Assembly (NCBI RefSeq): GCF_014197755.1
Contig: NZ_JACIGE010000003.1
Span: 186,001 to 250,000 of the forward strand
Direction: 5' to 3'
Source: Rhodocyclus tenuis
GTDB taxonomy: Bacteria > Pseudomonadota > Gammaproteobacteria > Burkholderiales > Rhodocyclaceae
DNA length: 64,000 bases
How positions within the stretch are numbered: position 1 is the first letter of the stretch; each line of letters starts with the position of its first letter. Shown one piece after another: positions 19,172-27,453 of this stretch. The notes beneath the pieces were generated by a model, which saw only the letters and a program-made list of their open reading frames with translations, had not been told where the DNA came from and did no database searches. A program made the position numbers and the translations under genes.

Positions 19172-19346
19172 GGGCGGCGATCACTAGGTTTCTGGGTGGG
19201 CGGATTATACGCCGTGCGCCGGCAGCGTCCGACATTCCTGCCCGCGCGGCCAAATGCCTGATGCAGCATGGCGATTCGCCGCCTTGCCGGCCGACGCCAG
19301 CGGTGCGACCATGCCGATTCCACCGTCCCGCTCGAGACAAAAACAA

Positions 19347-20039
19347 ATGCACGCAAACCGACCGGCCATCAATATCGAGGCGCTGCTGGCGCACGTGCCA
19401 TTGTTCAAAGGACTGCAGCCCGACGAAATCGCGCGGCTGGCGCGCGGCACGCGCGACATCAGCGCGCTGCGCGGCGACATGCTGTTCAACAAGGGCGACA
19501 CGCCGACCGGCATGCACCTCGTCGTCTATGGTCAGATCAAGCTCGCCTTCACCTCGCCGCAGGGCGGCGAGAAGGTCGTCGAGATACTCGGTCAGGGACA
19601 GACCTTCGGCGAAGCGGTGATGTTCATGGATCGCCCCTACATCGTGCATGCGCAGGCGCTCGCCGACTCGCTGCTGCTGCACGTCGCCAAGGCGGCGATC
19701 CTCGAGGAAATGGAACGCGACCCGAAGCTGGCGCGCAAGATGATCGCCGGCCTGTCGCTGCGCCTGCATCAGGTGATCAGCGACGTCGAGGCCTACTCGC
19801 TGCAGTCGGCGCGGCAGCGCATCATCGGCTACCTGCTGCGCGACGTTGCCGCCGAAGAGACGCAAACGGCAACGGTGACGCTGCCGACACAAAAAGGCGT
19901 CATCGCCTCGCGCCTGAACCTGACGCACGAGCACTTCTCGCGCATCCTGCAGGAGCTGTCGCAACACGAACTGATCAGGGTCGACGGCCGGCGCATCGAA
20001 ATCAGCAATGTCGCCGGGCTGCGCGCCTACGAAGGCTGA
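19347..20039 (+). CDS. Crp/Fnr-family transcription regulator
   Basis: 230 aa from ATG 19347; an ATG at 19311 is possible, and neither has a strong ribosome site. The N-terminal cyclic-nucleotide-binding-like barrel is LLAHVPLFKGLQPDEIARLARG and LVVYGQIKLAFTSPQGGEKVVEILGQGQTFGEAVMF. The C-terminal Crp helix-turn-helix is LPTQKGVIASRLNLTHEHFSRILQELSQHELIRVDGRRIEI. There is no N-terminal cysteine cluster, so it is not an FNR iron-sulfur sensor. It reads divergently from the exporter operon, which it might control. Confidence 0.9.
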   Translation: MHANRPAINIEALLAHVPLFKGLQPDEIARLARGTRDISALRGDMLFNKGDTPTGMHLVVYGQIKLAFTSPQGGEKVVEILGQGQTFGEAVMFMDRPYIVHAQALADSLLLHVAKAAILEEMERDPKLARKMIAGLSLRLHQVISDVEAYSLQSARQRIIGYLLRDVAAEETQTATVTLPTQKGVIASRLNLTHEHFSRILQELSQHELIRVDGRRIEISNVAGLRAYEG

Positions 20040-20088
20040 CATCCGGGCGAGGTGAATCACCCGCCCACATTTGGTTACAATCCGCCAC

Positions 20089-21576
20089 ATGCCGATTGAG
20101 ACCGAAATCAAGCTCGCACTGCCGGCGCGTGCCGCCGCGCAGTTGCTCCGCCACCCCTTGCTTGCCGCGACGCCGCCGCGCAAGCAAAGGCTTGCCAACA
20201 CCTATTACGACACCGCCGATCTGGCACTGCTGAAAGCACGCATCGCCGTGCGCCACCGCCGCCACGGCTGGCAGCACCTGCTGACGGTGAAAGGCGCCGC
20301 GCCCTCGGTCGGCGGACTGGCGCAACGCAACGAATGGGAGGCGCCGAGCGCGCCCGGCGAATTCGACTTTACCCACGTCGACGTGCCCGAGTTGCGCCGC
20401 CAGCTCGAAGCCTGGCGCGATTCGCTGAGGCCAGCGTTCAGCACCGATTTCACGCGTCTGGCCTGGATTATCGAGCCGCGCCCGGGTGCGCGCGTCGAGG
20501 TCGCCTTCGACCGCGGCCACATCGCAGCCAACGGCCGGCGCGAAGCGATCTGCGAGCTCGAACTCGAACTGCTCGCCGGCGAAGTGGCCGACCTGTTCAC
20601 CCTCGCCTGCACACTGCAGGAAACACTGCCGCTGCATCCGGCGTCAGCGAGCAAGGCCGAACGCGGCTACCGGCTGTTCGTCGGGCCAAACGAAGCGAAA
20701 GCCAGGGCGGCCAAGGCGCGCGCCATCGCGCTCGATGCCGGGATGAGCACCACTGCCGGCTTTGCCGCGGTCGCGCTCTCCTGCCTTGAACACCTGCAAG
20801 GCAATGAGCGCGGCGTGCGCGACAGCGGCGAACCGGAATTCGTACATCAGGCGCGCGTCGCCATCCGCCGCCTGCGTTCGGCGCTGCGCGTCTGGCGGCC
20901 GCTGTTGCCGGCCGAGCCCTTCGCCGCTTTCGACGCGCGCTGGCGGGCGCTCGCCGTCGCGCTTGGCGAAGCACGCAATCAGGAGGTTTTCGCCACCGAA
21001 ACGCTGCCGCCGCTGCTCGCCGCTTTCCCCGACTGCGCCGCCGCAGCGCGTCTGCAGAAGCATGCCTCGGCGCGGCGCAAGGCCAGTCGGCGCGCCGCAC
21101 GCGCGGCGCTAGCCGCGCCCGAATACTCGCGCCTGCTGCTCGAATTCACCGCCGCGACGCTGGCGCTGAGCGGCAGCAACACGCCGACGCTGAAGGACTT
21201 CGCGCGCGACTGCCTGACGAAAAGCGCGCGTCGCGTCGCCCGCCAGGCCGCCGCCGCACAGGGCGCCGACGCCGCGGCACGTCACCGCCTGCGCATTGCG
21301 CTGAAACGGCTGCGCTACGCCGTCGAGTTCTTCGCGCCGCTGTTCGCCGGCAGCAAGGTCGATCGCTACCTGCGCTCGGCCGCAGACCTGCAGGAACTCC
21401 TCGGCCACATGAACGACCTCGCCGTCGCCGCCGAGCTGATCGCCCAGGCACCGCGCGCCGCGCAGAGCCAGCTCGCGCGCGGCTGGCTCGCCGGGCGCGA
21501 CGAACTGATGCGCCGCGAAATAGACGCCGCCATCGACGCATTTGTCCGCCAGCCGCCACCTTGGAAGAAGCGCTGA
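20089..21576 (+). CDS. CYTH-CHAD protein (inorganic triphosphatase with polyphosphate-associated CHAD domain)
   Basis: 495 aa. The N-terminal CYTH domain begins IETEIKLALPA, the ExExK signature of the triphosphate tunnel fold, and continues NTYYDTADLALLKARIAVRHRR, LLTVKG and ICELELELLAG. The C-terminal CHAD helical domain (about 220-490) has VHQARVAIRRLRSALRVWRP and HRLRIALKRLRYAVEFFAPLF with basic residues at helix starts. CYTH hydrolyses inorganic triphosphate; CHAD proteins bind polyphosphate granules. The start follows a TACAAT that may be a -10 element. Confidence 0.93.
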   Translation: MPIETEIKLALPARAAAQLLRHPLLAATPPRKQRLANTYYDTADLALLKARIAVRHRRHGWQHLLTVKGAAPSVGGLAQRNEWEAPSAPGEFDFTHVDVPELRRQLEAWRDSLRPAFSTDFTRLAWIIEPRPGARVEVAFDRGHIAANGRREAICELELELLAGEVADLFTLACTLQETLPLHPASASKAERGYRLFVGPNEAKARAAKARAIALDAGMSTTAGFAAVALSCLEHLQGNERGVRDSGEPEFVHQARVAIRRLRSALRVWRPLLPAEPFAAFDARWRALAVALGEARNQEVFATETLPPLLAAFPDCAAAARLQKHASARRKASRRAARAALAAPEYSRLLLEFTAATLALSGSNTPTLKDFARDCLTKSARRVARQAAAAQGADAAARHRLRIALKRLRYAVEFFAPLFAGSKVDRYLRSAADLQELLGHMNDLAVAAELIAQAPRAAQSQLARGWLAGRDELMRREIDAAIDAFVRQPPPWKKR

Positions 21577-21664
21577 GCGGAACGATTGCGCCAGGCCGTC
21601 TGCCAAGCTGAAAAACCGGCGCAACACGCCGTGCCTAGACTGCCGCTTTTGCCCGGAGATGAAA

Positions 21665-22186
21665 ATGGACCTCCTGCTCTGGCGTCACGCCGAAGCCGAA
21701 GACGGCGTCCCCGACCTGCAGCGCAAGCTCACCGCTCGCGGCGAGAAGCAGGCGAAACAGATGGCGGCATGGCTGAAAGCGCACGCGCCAAACCCCTTGC
21801 GCGTCATCGTCAGCCCGGCGCTACGCACGCAGCAGACGGCGCGCGCGCTGGGAGTCCCCTTCGCCACCGACGAGCGTCTGCGCCCGGACGCAGGGGTCGT
21901 AGACCTGCTGGCGGCGGCTGGCTGGCCGGACGGGAGCAGCGACGCGACTGACGACGACAGCGCCCTCGGCGCGCAGCCCTGCACAAATGTGCCGAACCGC
22001 GGCGAACGCAAGCGCGCAATCCTCGTCGTCGGCCACCAACCCACCCTCGGCCGCGTCGCCGCCCTGCTGCTCGCCGGCCAGGAAGCCGACTGGTCAGTCA
22101 AGAAGGGTGGGCTGTGGTGGTTCTCGAACCGGGTCCGGCAAGGGGAAACGCAGACGGTGCTGCGGGCGGTGATTCCGCCAAACTGA
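21665..22186 (+). CDS. sixA: SixA-type phosphohistidine phosphatase
   Basis: 173 aa, histidine phosphatase superfamily with the RHG-like motif LLLWRHAEAEDG at the N-terminus, IVSPALRTQQTA and VVGHQPTLGRVAALLL. SixA removes phosphate from histidine of phosphotransfer proteins. The chosen ATG 21665 follows GGAGATGAAA; an ATG two codons upstream is less well placed. 88 nt behind the CYTH-CHAD gene, so possibly cotranscribed. Confidence 0.88.
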   Translation: MDLLLWRHAEAEDGVPDLQRKLTARGEKQAKQMAAWLKAHAPNPLRVIVSPALRTQQTARALGVPFATDERLRPDAGVVDLLAAAGWPDGSSDATDDDSALGAQPCTNVPNRGERKRAILVVGHQPTLGRVAALLLAGQEADWSVKKGGLWWFSNRVRQGETQTVLRAVIPPN

Positions 22187-22295
22187 AAGTGCGATGGCGC
22201 TTTTCAAGCGGAAGCATCACCTCGCTGGGCATCTGCTGACGCTCGCCACAGAACGACGCGGCAGATCCAGGAGACGGGGGAGCCCCAAACCACAC

Positions 22296-24077
22296 TCAGT
22301 CGGTTTTAGGCGATTTGGCGACAAGCCTTTTGCAGTCGCCTTCACGATCCGCAAGATCGAAGTCGATCTTGTTCTGGGTGATCCGAGGAGAGGGCTTCCA
22401 GTTTTTGCCGAAAACACTGGACTCAAGGCGCTCGCCCGGATAGTGGATGTTTGCCCCATCCAGAATGGAATGAAATACATTTGTGGTTGAAATTGGCGAA
22501 TCAACCCGAGAGGCAATAGCCTTGAGCTTGTCCGGAAAAAGCTCTTCGTACCCCTTCGAATACCAGAAGAGCGCAGGAACGCGAAAGTCGTAATCGTTTC
22601 CACGGCCGTGCCCGGCCTTTTCGCACATGCCGTCATACAAGTTCTCGCCGTGATCGGCGATATAAAACATGGACGAGACGATGCTTTCCTTCTCGAGACG
22701 TGAAATCAAGCTTGACATGAAATAGTCAAAATAGAGGAGAGAGTTATCGTAACTGTTATTAAACTCCCTCCTTATTTCTCGATTGTGCAAACCGGCGTTA
22801 TCCAGCCCCTTGAGGGATGGCAAAAACTTTTCAAAGGCATTCGGATAGCGATCGGCGTAATTGAAATGCCCACCAAGTGTGTGCAAAACGATCAAAACCT
22901 TCGGCTCCGCCCGCTTCAAAACCTGGTCAACCGGCGAGAGCAACGCTCCGTCGAAAACTCCTTCAGTTTTATAATCAGCAACATTGAGATATCTTGTCTC
23001 GTCAGCTTCAGCTGCGTGTAGCGCGATGGAACTATCGTGCGGACCGAGCGGGCTCTGTGTCGAAAACCAGTAAGTTCTGAATCCAGCCTCCCGGAATGCC
23101 GAAACGAGAGAACGCTCCGGAAAAAACTGATTATTGTCTTCGCCGGGCTTTCGGGTGAGTATGATCGGCACAGACATCCGAGTCCAAGCCCACGGAGAAA
23201 AGGCATTCCGGAAACTTAGCAGCCGGTCCTGGGACACCAACCGAGGAGTTGTCTCCCTGTCATAACCATTGAGTTGCAGATGGTCGGGACGGCCTGTTTC
23301 GCCAATGACAAGAAGGTACACTTGCCGAACATCAACCGGACTTTCCTGAGACGCCTGAAAACCGAAACCGGAGAGCATCTGCTGCGCCTCTCTCAAGGCT
23401 CGTCGTTGCTGCACATAGGCATAGGCTCTAGACGGAACGCCCGCTGGGTATACCCGCTCAAGATAGTCAAAAACCTCTGGAAAACCATCATCCGCAAGAG
23501 CGGAGCCCGGGGATCTTCCAGCGGCCTGTGCCGCTTCGATTGGCAAGGCACGGACTGGGCCGTGAAACTTCATTATTTCAGGTAGAACCAGCACAAATAG
23601 GCTGGCCAGCAACACCCAATAGCGCGATCTGCCAGTCCAGCACAACTGCAAACGAAACGACAGAAATGGTGCGGCAACAGCAACCAATATAAAGATCAGG
23701 TCGATTGCGACAAATAAAGCCACAACCCCTGAAATGAAATTGCTCGCTTCTGAAAAGTTAGAGTCTGCAATAATTCCAAGCAGATGGCTATCTACCGACT
23801 TACCAAAATCCAGGACGTAATAAGCTTCCAGTGGCGCGATGATTGCCCAAGGTACGAGAAGCAAGGCGCCAATCCAGAGTCGAGAACTCAGGGAAAGCAA
23901 CACTCCGACTGTAGCGATCCCGGGCAGTAGTATTTCCTGAACTGCATTTTCGGGAGGACGGTGAACCGCCAACCATGCCAGATCAGGGCTAACCACTGAG
24001 AAAGCGAGCAAGGCTAGAAGCACGCCCCCCTTCAAGGTCGCCGACTTGACGACGCGATCAGACACAACTCCTATCAT
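22296..24077 (-). CDS. Phosphoethanolamine transferase-like membrane sulfatase-fold enzyme
   Basis: 593 aa. Five membrane segments fill the first 170 residues and a periplasmic alkaline-phosphatase-fold domain follows. The nucleophile region LLVIGETGRPDHLQLNGYDR (Thr at about 261) matches the GETxR motif of EptA/EptB/EptC/OpgE. IADHGENLYD supplies metal ligands, and GHGRGNDYDFRVPALFWYS is also typical. These enzymes move phosphoethanolamine from phosphatidylethanolamine to lipid A, glucans or proteins. The gene starts 3 nt behind the ATPase of the pilin operon, hinting at pilin or surface-glycan modification. Its base composition is visibly more AT-rich than that of its neighbours, suggesting transfer. 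The acceptor is unknown. Confidence 0.85.
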   Translation of the reverse strand: MIGVVSDRVVKSATLKGGVLLALLAFSVVSPDLAWLAVHRPPENAVQEILLPGIATVGVLLSLSSRLWIGALLLVPWAIIAPLEAYYVLDFGKSVDSHLLGIIADSNFSEASNFISGVVALFVAIDLIFILVAVAAPFLSFRLQLCWTGRSRYWVLLASLFVLVLPEIMKFHGPVRALPIEAAQAAGRSPGSALADDGFPEVFDYLERVYPAGVPSRAYAYVQQRRALREAQQMLSGFGFQASQESPVDVRQVYLLVIGETGRPDHLQLNGYDRETTPRLVSQDRLLSFRNAFSPWAWTRMSVPIILTRKPGEDNNQFFPERSLVSAFREAGFRTYWFSTQSPLGPHDSSIALHAAEADETRYLNVADYKTEGVFDGALLSPVDQVLKRAEPKVLIVLHTLGGHFNYADRYPNAFEKFLPSLKGLDNAGLHNREIRREFNNSYDNSLLYFDYFMSSLISRLEKESIVSSMFYIADHGENLYDGMCEKAGHGRGNDYDFRVPALFWYSKGYEELFPDKLKAIASRVDSPISTTNVFHSILDGANIHYPGERLESSVFGKNWKPSPRITQNKIDFDLADREGDCKRLVAKSPKTD

Positions 24078-24080
24078 TTA

Positions 24081-25013
24081 TTAGCGATCTTCACGAGCAA
24101 AGGGTGAAGCATCCGCCGGAGCAGAGCTGATCGTTCGGAAAAACACCGTTTCAAGCGACATCGCGGGTTTGACTTCCTGAAGAATGCCGCCGGCAGCATG
24201 AATCCGTACAAGCATCCCGGCGAGATCAGACGAGTCGCCTTCGACCTCCCGAATGTCGGCGCGAACCTCACGGCTGCCCTCGATCAGCGCGCCGCCACGG
24301 TAGCGCAGCACGTAACGGCCGGTTTGGTCCGCAGCGATCTCCTGCGGAGAGCGAATCGTCAAGAGTTCGCCCTGATGGATCAGGCCAAAACGATCAGCGA
24401 TGCGCTCCACGTCGTGCAGCACGTGCGAGGAGAAAAACAGCGCGCCACCGGCGCCGCGATACTCGTCGAGGATGTCGACGACGTCCTTGCGACCGACCGG
24501 ATCGAGGCCGGACAGAGGCTCGTCGAGGATCAGGAGGCGGGGCTTGACCGCCAGCGCGTGCGCCAGAGCCGTGCGCTGCATCATTCCCTTGGAAAAGCCG
24601 CGCAAGGGACTGTCGGCAACGGCTCCGAGGCCAAAGCGTTCCAGCCAGGCGAGGCAATGCCGGCGCTCGTCGCCGACCTTCGCACCATGCAGACGCAAGC
24701 CCATGAGCAGGATTTCGTAAGGCGTCAGGAATTCCTGCAGGCTTGGGTTCTCAGGAACGAATCCGAGCCCTCGGCGTGCGGCCGCGTCGCTCACCGGCCG
24801 ACCGAACAAGCGCGCCTCACCAGCCGTAGGCCGCAAAGTGCCGATCAGAATCTTGATCAGGGTGCTCTTGCCGGCGCCGTTGGGGCCGATAAAACCGAAG
24901 GTTTCGCCCTCGCCGATTGCCAGCGAGACGCCTCGCAGGGCCTCCTTGGCCGGCTTGCGCCAAGCGGCGGGGTAGGTCTTGCGCAAGTTCTCGATATGGA
25001 TGGCCGGATTCAT
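24081..25013 (-). CDS. ABC transporter ATPase, PilH-like
   Basis: 310 aa from ATG 25013. Walker A is GPNGAGKSTLIKILIG, then GLGFVPENPSLQEFLTPYEILLMGLRLHG, a variant signature RGFSKGMMQRTALAHAL, Walker B LLILDEPLSGLDP, and VLHDVERIADRFGLIHQGEL. The C-terminal 80 residues form a small accessory domain. This is the DrrA/NatA class that pairs with ABC-2 permeases. The permease/unknown/ATPase set beside pilA is like pilG-pilH-pilI of Myxococcus xanthus, needed there for pilus assembly; the correspondence is inferred from layout. Confidence 0.87.
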   Translation of the reverse strand: MNPAIHIENLRKTYPAAWRKPAKEALRGVSLAIGEGETFGFIGPNGAGKSTLIKILIGTLRPTAGEARLFGRPVSDAAARRGLGFVPENPSLQEFLTPYEILLMGLRLHGAKVGDERRHCLAWLERFGLGAVADSPLRGFSKGMMQRTALAHALAVKPRLLILDEPLSGLDPVGRKDVVDILDEYRGAGGALFFSSHVLHDVERIADRFGLIHQGELLTIRSPQEIAADQTGRYVLRYRGGALIEGSREVRADIREVEGDSSDLAGMLVRIHAAGGILQEVKPAMSLETVFFRTISSAPADASPFAREDR

Positions 25014-25041
25014 TTCAACTCGTTCGCCCGTTCTGCTTCGA

Positions 25042-25896
25042 TCATTTCGTTGCTGCCGCCCGCCCTGCGGGCGTTCCCGGCTCGATCGCTTGCGACCGCC
25101 CATTGGCGTCGATGACGTAAGTACCGCCGAAAGGATCGCGCGGCAAGGCCGGCAAGATTCCCGCAGCAAGCAACTGCTGTGGCGACTGCGGCACACTGCC
25201 CTGGCGCTGCCGGTAGCGCTCGACCGCCCGTTCCAGCACTAGCAAGTTTTCCAGACGCTCGGCACGCTTCTCAAGAAAAGCGGCGAAAGCCTTGTGCTGC
25301 GTATCACGTGCCATCGCCCGATGCATGCGAATGGCAAACTCGAGATCCTCGCCCGTGGCAACCCAGCTGGCGGCCATCTGCTGCAGCTGTATCGTCGTCA
25401 TTTCGTCAGAGCTATGTGCCGCCGCAACGCGTAGCCACTGCGCCCCCTCGGCAGGCCGCTTCTCGAAATGCAAAGCATTAAAACCTAGATAGAACGGCGG
25501 CTGCCAGTCGAACGGACGCGCCGCCGTCGCCGCGCGCAGGACGTTTTGCGCCGCAGCAACCTCGCCGTTCCACGGCAGGATCGCCGAAGCGATGTAGTAA
25601 TTGTCTTCGTGCGCGGGGTTGAGCCAGGCGGCGTCGGACTGGACGATTCCCTGAATGCGGTAGTTCTCCGGCCCCATGTTCTCGGTCGACGCCACCAGCG
25701 CGCGAAAGCCGGCCAGATTGGCGGCCAGATAACGGTCGCCGGCCGCCATCAGCACCTGCACGAAGCGCGGCAGCGCGACCTGCATTTCGACGGCGACTGC
25801 CAGGCGCGGCCGCGCATAGAGCGCCGGCAGGGTCGCGGCGAAGCCGGCCAGACACGCCAGCGCGAACGTAATTCCGGCGCAACGGGAAGCGAACAT
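25042..25896 (-). CDS. Membrane-anchored helical-repeat protein of the pilin/ABC locus (PilG-position gene)
   Basis: 284 aa from ATG 25896, right behind the permease stop. One N-terminal span or uncleaved signal (AGITFALACLAGFAATLPALYA) precedes about 200 residues of paired helices like TPR units (NPAHEDNYYIASAILPWNG, VLRAATAARPFDWQPPFYLG). The C-terminal 60 residues, ERYRQRQGSVPQSPQQLLAAGILP then RDPFGGTYVIDANG, resemble the DPxGxxY loop near the C-terminus of major pseudopilins, an odd feature outside a pilin. No known function; by position it may link the ABC transporter to pilin handling. Confidence 0.72.
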   Translation of the reverse strand: MFASRCAGITFALACLAGFAATLPALYARPRLAVAVEMQVALPRFVQVLMAAGDRYLAANLAGFRALVASTENMGPENYRIQGIVQSDAAWLNPAHEDNYYIASAILPWNGEVAAAQNVLRAATAARPFDWQPPFYLGFNALHFEKRPAEGAQWLRVAAAHSSDEMTTIQLQQMAASWVATGEDLEFAIRMHRAMARDTQHKAFAAFLEKRAERLENLLVLERAVERYRQRQGSVPQSPQQLLAAGILPALPRDPFGGTYVIDANGRSQAIEPGTPAGRAAATK

Positions 25897-25897
25897 C

Positions 25898-26701
25898 TCA
25901 GGAAAACTCGCGCCGCGAGAAGGCATGGATCGCCAGACCGAGCATCGCACCGGCGTAGAGCAGCGCAGCCAGGACGCCCAGCGCCAGCGCTTGCGTATCG
26001 GGCGCGAGGCCATACATCGGCCAGCCACGCCAGTCGAGGCGCGACAGGTCGGGCAGCAACCAGCGCACTAGCGCCAAAACCGAGCCAAACTGTGCCGCGA
26101 GCGCGTCTTGGCCATTGGCTCCTCCTTCGACGTACTCAAACACAGCCCCGAGCGCCCGAGCAGCAATCGCGAACAACGCGCCAAGCACCAGCGGCAGCAT
26201 CGTTACCGTCGACAGCGTGGCGATCCATAGCGTGAACGCCGCAACCACAGCAACATCAAGCCAGACGCCGAATACCGCCAGCCAGAAAGGCAGCCCCAGT
26301 TGAACGGCGAACTGTTGTTCGTAGTGCAAACCCGAGGCCATTACCGCAATCCAGAGCAGCAATGCCAGAATCAGCGTTGCCACGCCGGCAAGGGCGAGTA
26401 CTCCGAAATATCGCCCCAGCAGATAAAACGCCCGCGCCACCGGGTAACTGAGCGTCAGCACCACCGCTCGGCGCTCGATCTCGCGGCCGACGAGTTCCTG
26501 CACCAGCAGGATGGCGAACAGCACCAGACTGAAGCGCAGTCCGGAAAGACCGACGTCGAGCGCGACCGTCTGCGGCTGGCGCGGCGAGAACGAGGCAGAC
26601 AGATACGCCACGCCGACCAGCGCCACGCCGAGCAGGAACACGCCGAGGAATGAGCGGCCGCGGAGACCGGCCCGCCACGAGGAAATCAGGAACTGGAACA
26701 T
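25898..26701 (-). CDS. ABC-2 type permease of the pilin locus
   Basis: 267 aa with six hydrophobic segments: FLGVFLLGVALVGVAYL, RFSLVLFAILLVQELVG, FGVLALAGVATLILALLLWIA and others. It has the ABC-2 plan, with LVGREIERRAVVLTLSYPVARAFYLLGRYFG as the cytoplasmic coupling region, and ends AIHAFSRREFS as in NosY/NatB-like permeases. A GAGGG ribosome site precedes ATG 26701, and a perfect palindrome TTCGTTAACGAA lies at 26715-26726. It works with the ATPase at 24081-25013. Confidence 0.86.
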   Translation of the reverse strand: MFQFLISSWRAGLRGRSFLGVFLLGVALVGVAYLSASFSPRQPQTVALDVGLSGLRFSLVLFAILLVQELVGREIERRAVVLTLSYPVARAFYLLGRYFGVLALAGVATLILALLLWIAVMASGLHYEQQFAVQLGLPFWLAVFGVWLDVAVVAAFTLWIATLSTVTMLPLVLGALFAIAARALGAVFEYVEGGANGQDALAAQFGSVLALVRWLLPDLSRLDWRGWPMYGLAPDTQALALGVLAALLYAGAMLGLAIHAFSRREFS

Positions 26702-26724
26702 CGACCCTCAATCGTTCGTTAACG

Positions 26725-26752
26725 AAAAAGCGCGCCGAACCGACGCGCTTCT
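26725..26752 (-). terminator. Intrinsic terminator or attenuator between the pilin genes and the ABC genes
   Basis: Minus-strand AAGCGCG, a 9-nt loop, CGCGCTT and TTTT. Located 3' of the secreted companion gene and 5' of the permease, it would make pilin transcripts more abundant than those of the downstream ABC genes. Confidence 0.8.
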
Positions 26753-26771
26753 TTTGGAGCATAGCAACCTA

Positions 26772-27194
26772 TCAAGTACCGGTGCCGGTGCCGGTGCCAG
26801 TGCCACCAGCGTTTTGAGCAGCTGTATTAGCCACCCCCATTGCAGTCGTAGCCTCGCCCAAAGTGCAGCCGCCTGGAACCGCGCACTTGGCAGAAGGAGA
26901 AACGGCACCTCCATTGGTATGGCCCGCGAAGGTGTTGGCTCCTTTGACTGAGGCTGCACCTACAGCGAACCAAGCGCCAGAAGTACCATCTTGCCCGTCC
27001 ATGTTCACATTAGCCGAACAATTTGGAGTGATCGCTCTGACCATGAAATTCGTACCCGCCGTTCCCGATGCAGGAGCCACACCGGCGCCAGATTTGCCTC
27101 CAAGCTTTGCAGCATCACAGATCGTTACTGCTTGAGCCCCAAAGGAAAGAAAAGCCCCAACCGCAAGCATCGATGCATAAACAACTTTTTTCAT
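26772..27194 (-). CDS. Secreted four-cysteine companion of the short pilin
   Basis: 140 aa from ATG 27194 (ribosome site GGAGAA), 21 nt behind pilA. The Sec signal peptide MKKVVYASMLAVGAFLSFGAQA is followed by VTICDAAKLGGKSG. Cysteines lie at 26, 59, 104 and 110, enough for two disulfides. The mature part is small, Gly/Ala/Ser/Thr rich, with GTNFMVRAITPNCSANVNMDGQDG, and ends in repeated Gly-Thr. I recognise no family. Position and size fit the globular partner (PilA-C/Spc) that follows the truncated PilA in Geobacter, but similarity in sequence was not tested. Moderate GC, unlike most of the window. Confidence 0.7.
   Translation of the reverse strand: MKKVVYASMLAVGAFLSFGAQAVTICDAAKLGGKSGAGVAPASGTAGTNFMVRAITPNCSANVNMDGQDGTSGAWFAVGAASVKGANTFAGHTNGGAVSPSAKCAVPGGCTLGEATTAMGVANTAAQNAGGTGTGTGTGT
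26781..26804 (-). repeat. Hexanucleotide tandem repeat at the 3' end of the pilin companion gene
   Basis: Three perfect GGTGCC units plus one AGTGCC on the plus strand encode the C-terminal Gly-Thr repeats. Six-base units change length without a frameshift, so the tail may vary among strains. Confidence 0.65.
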
Positions 27195-27215
27195 GAGATT
27201 CTCCAATATCCAAAA

Positions 27216-27401
27216 TTATTGGGTCGACGCAGCAACGGACTGCGTAAGCACATTACGCGTATCCGACTGCGCCGCCTTGTCCTCACCCTTACGTGTGTAC
27301 TCGGAGAACTGCGGAATCGCGATTGCGGCCAGGATGCCGATGATCGCGACGACGATCATCAGCTCGATCAGGGTAAAGCCCTGTTGCAGCTTTTTCTTCA
27401 T
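27216..27401 (-). CDS. pilA: Very short type IVa major pilin (PilA-N-like)
   Basis: 61-aa prepilin: 8-residue leader MKKKLQQG, then a 53-residue mature protein beginning [20 protein letters not shown] with Glu5. The usual globular head and disulfide loop of betaproteobacterial pilins (mature about 140-150 aa) are absent. The segment [22 protein letters not shown] closely recalls Geobacter PilA (IPQFSAYRVKAYNSAASSDLRN), including aromatic residues at mature positions 1, 24 and 27. A strong AGGAG ribosome site lies before ATG 27401. Transcribed from a sigma-54-like promoter, with a secreted companion as next gene. Pilin identity is certain; conductivity or twitching function is not shown. Confidence 0.93.
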   Translation of the reverse strand: MKKKLQQGFTLIELMIVVAIIGILAAIAIPQFSEYTRKGEDKAAQSDTRNVLTQSVAASTQ

Positions 27402-27453
27402 GGTCTTGAACTCCTTTGATGGGAACAACGGATAACCCGCTGGACTTGATGCA

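Noticed and set aside
19172-19346. FNR or CRP half-sites between the exporter and the regulator gene
   Set aside because: No TTGAT-N4-ATCAA-like or TGTGA-N6-TCACA-like pair was visible.
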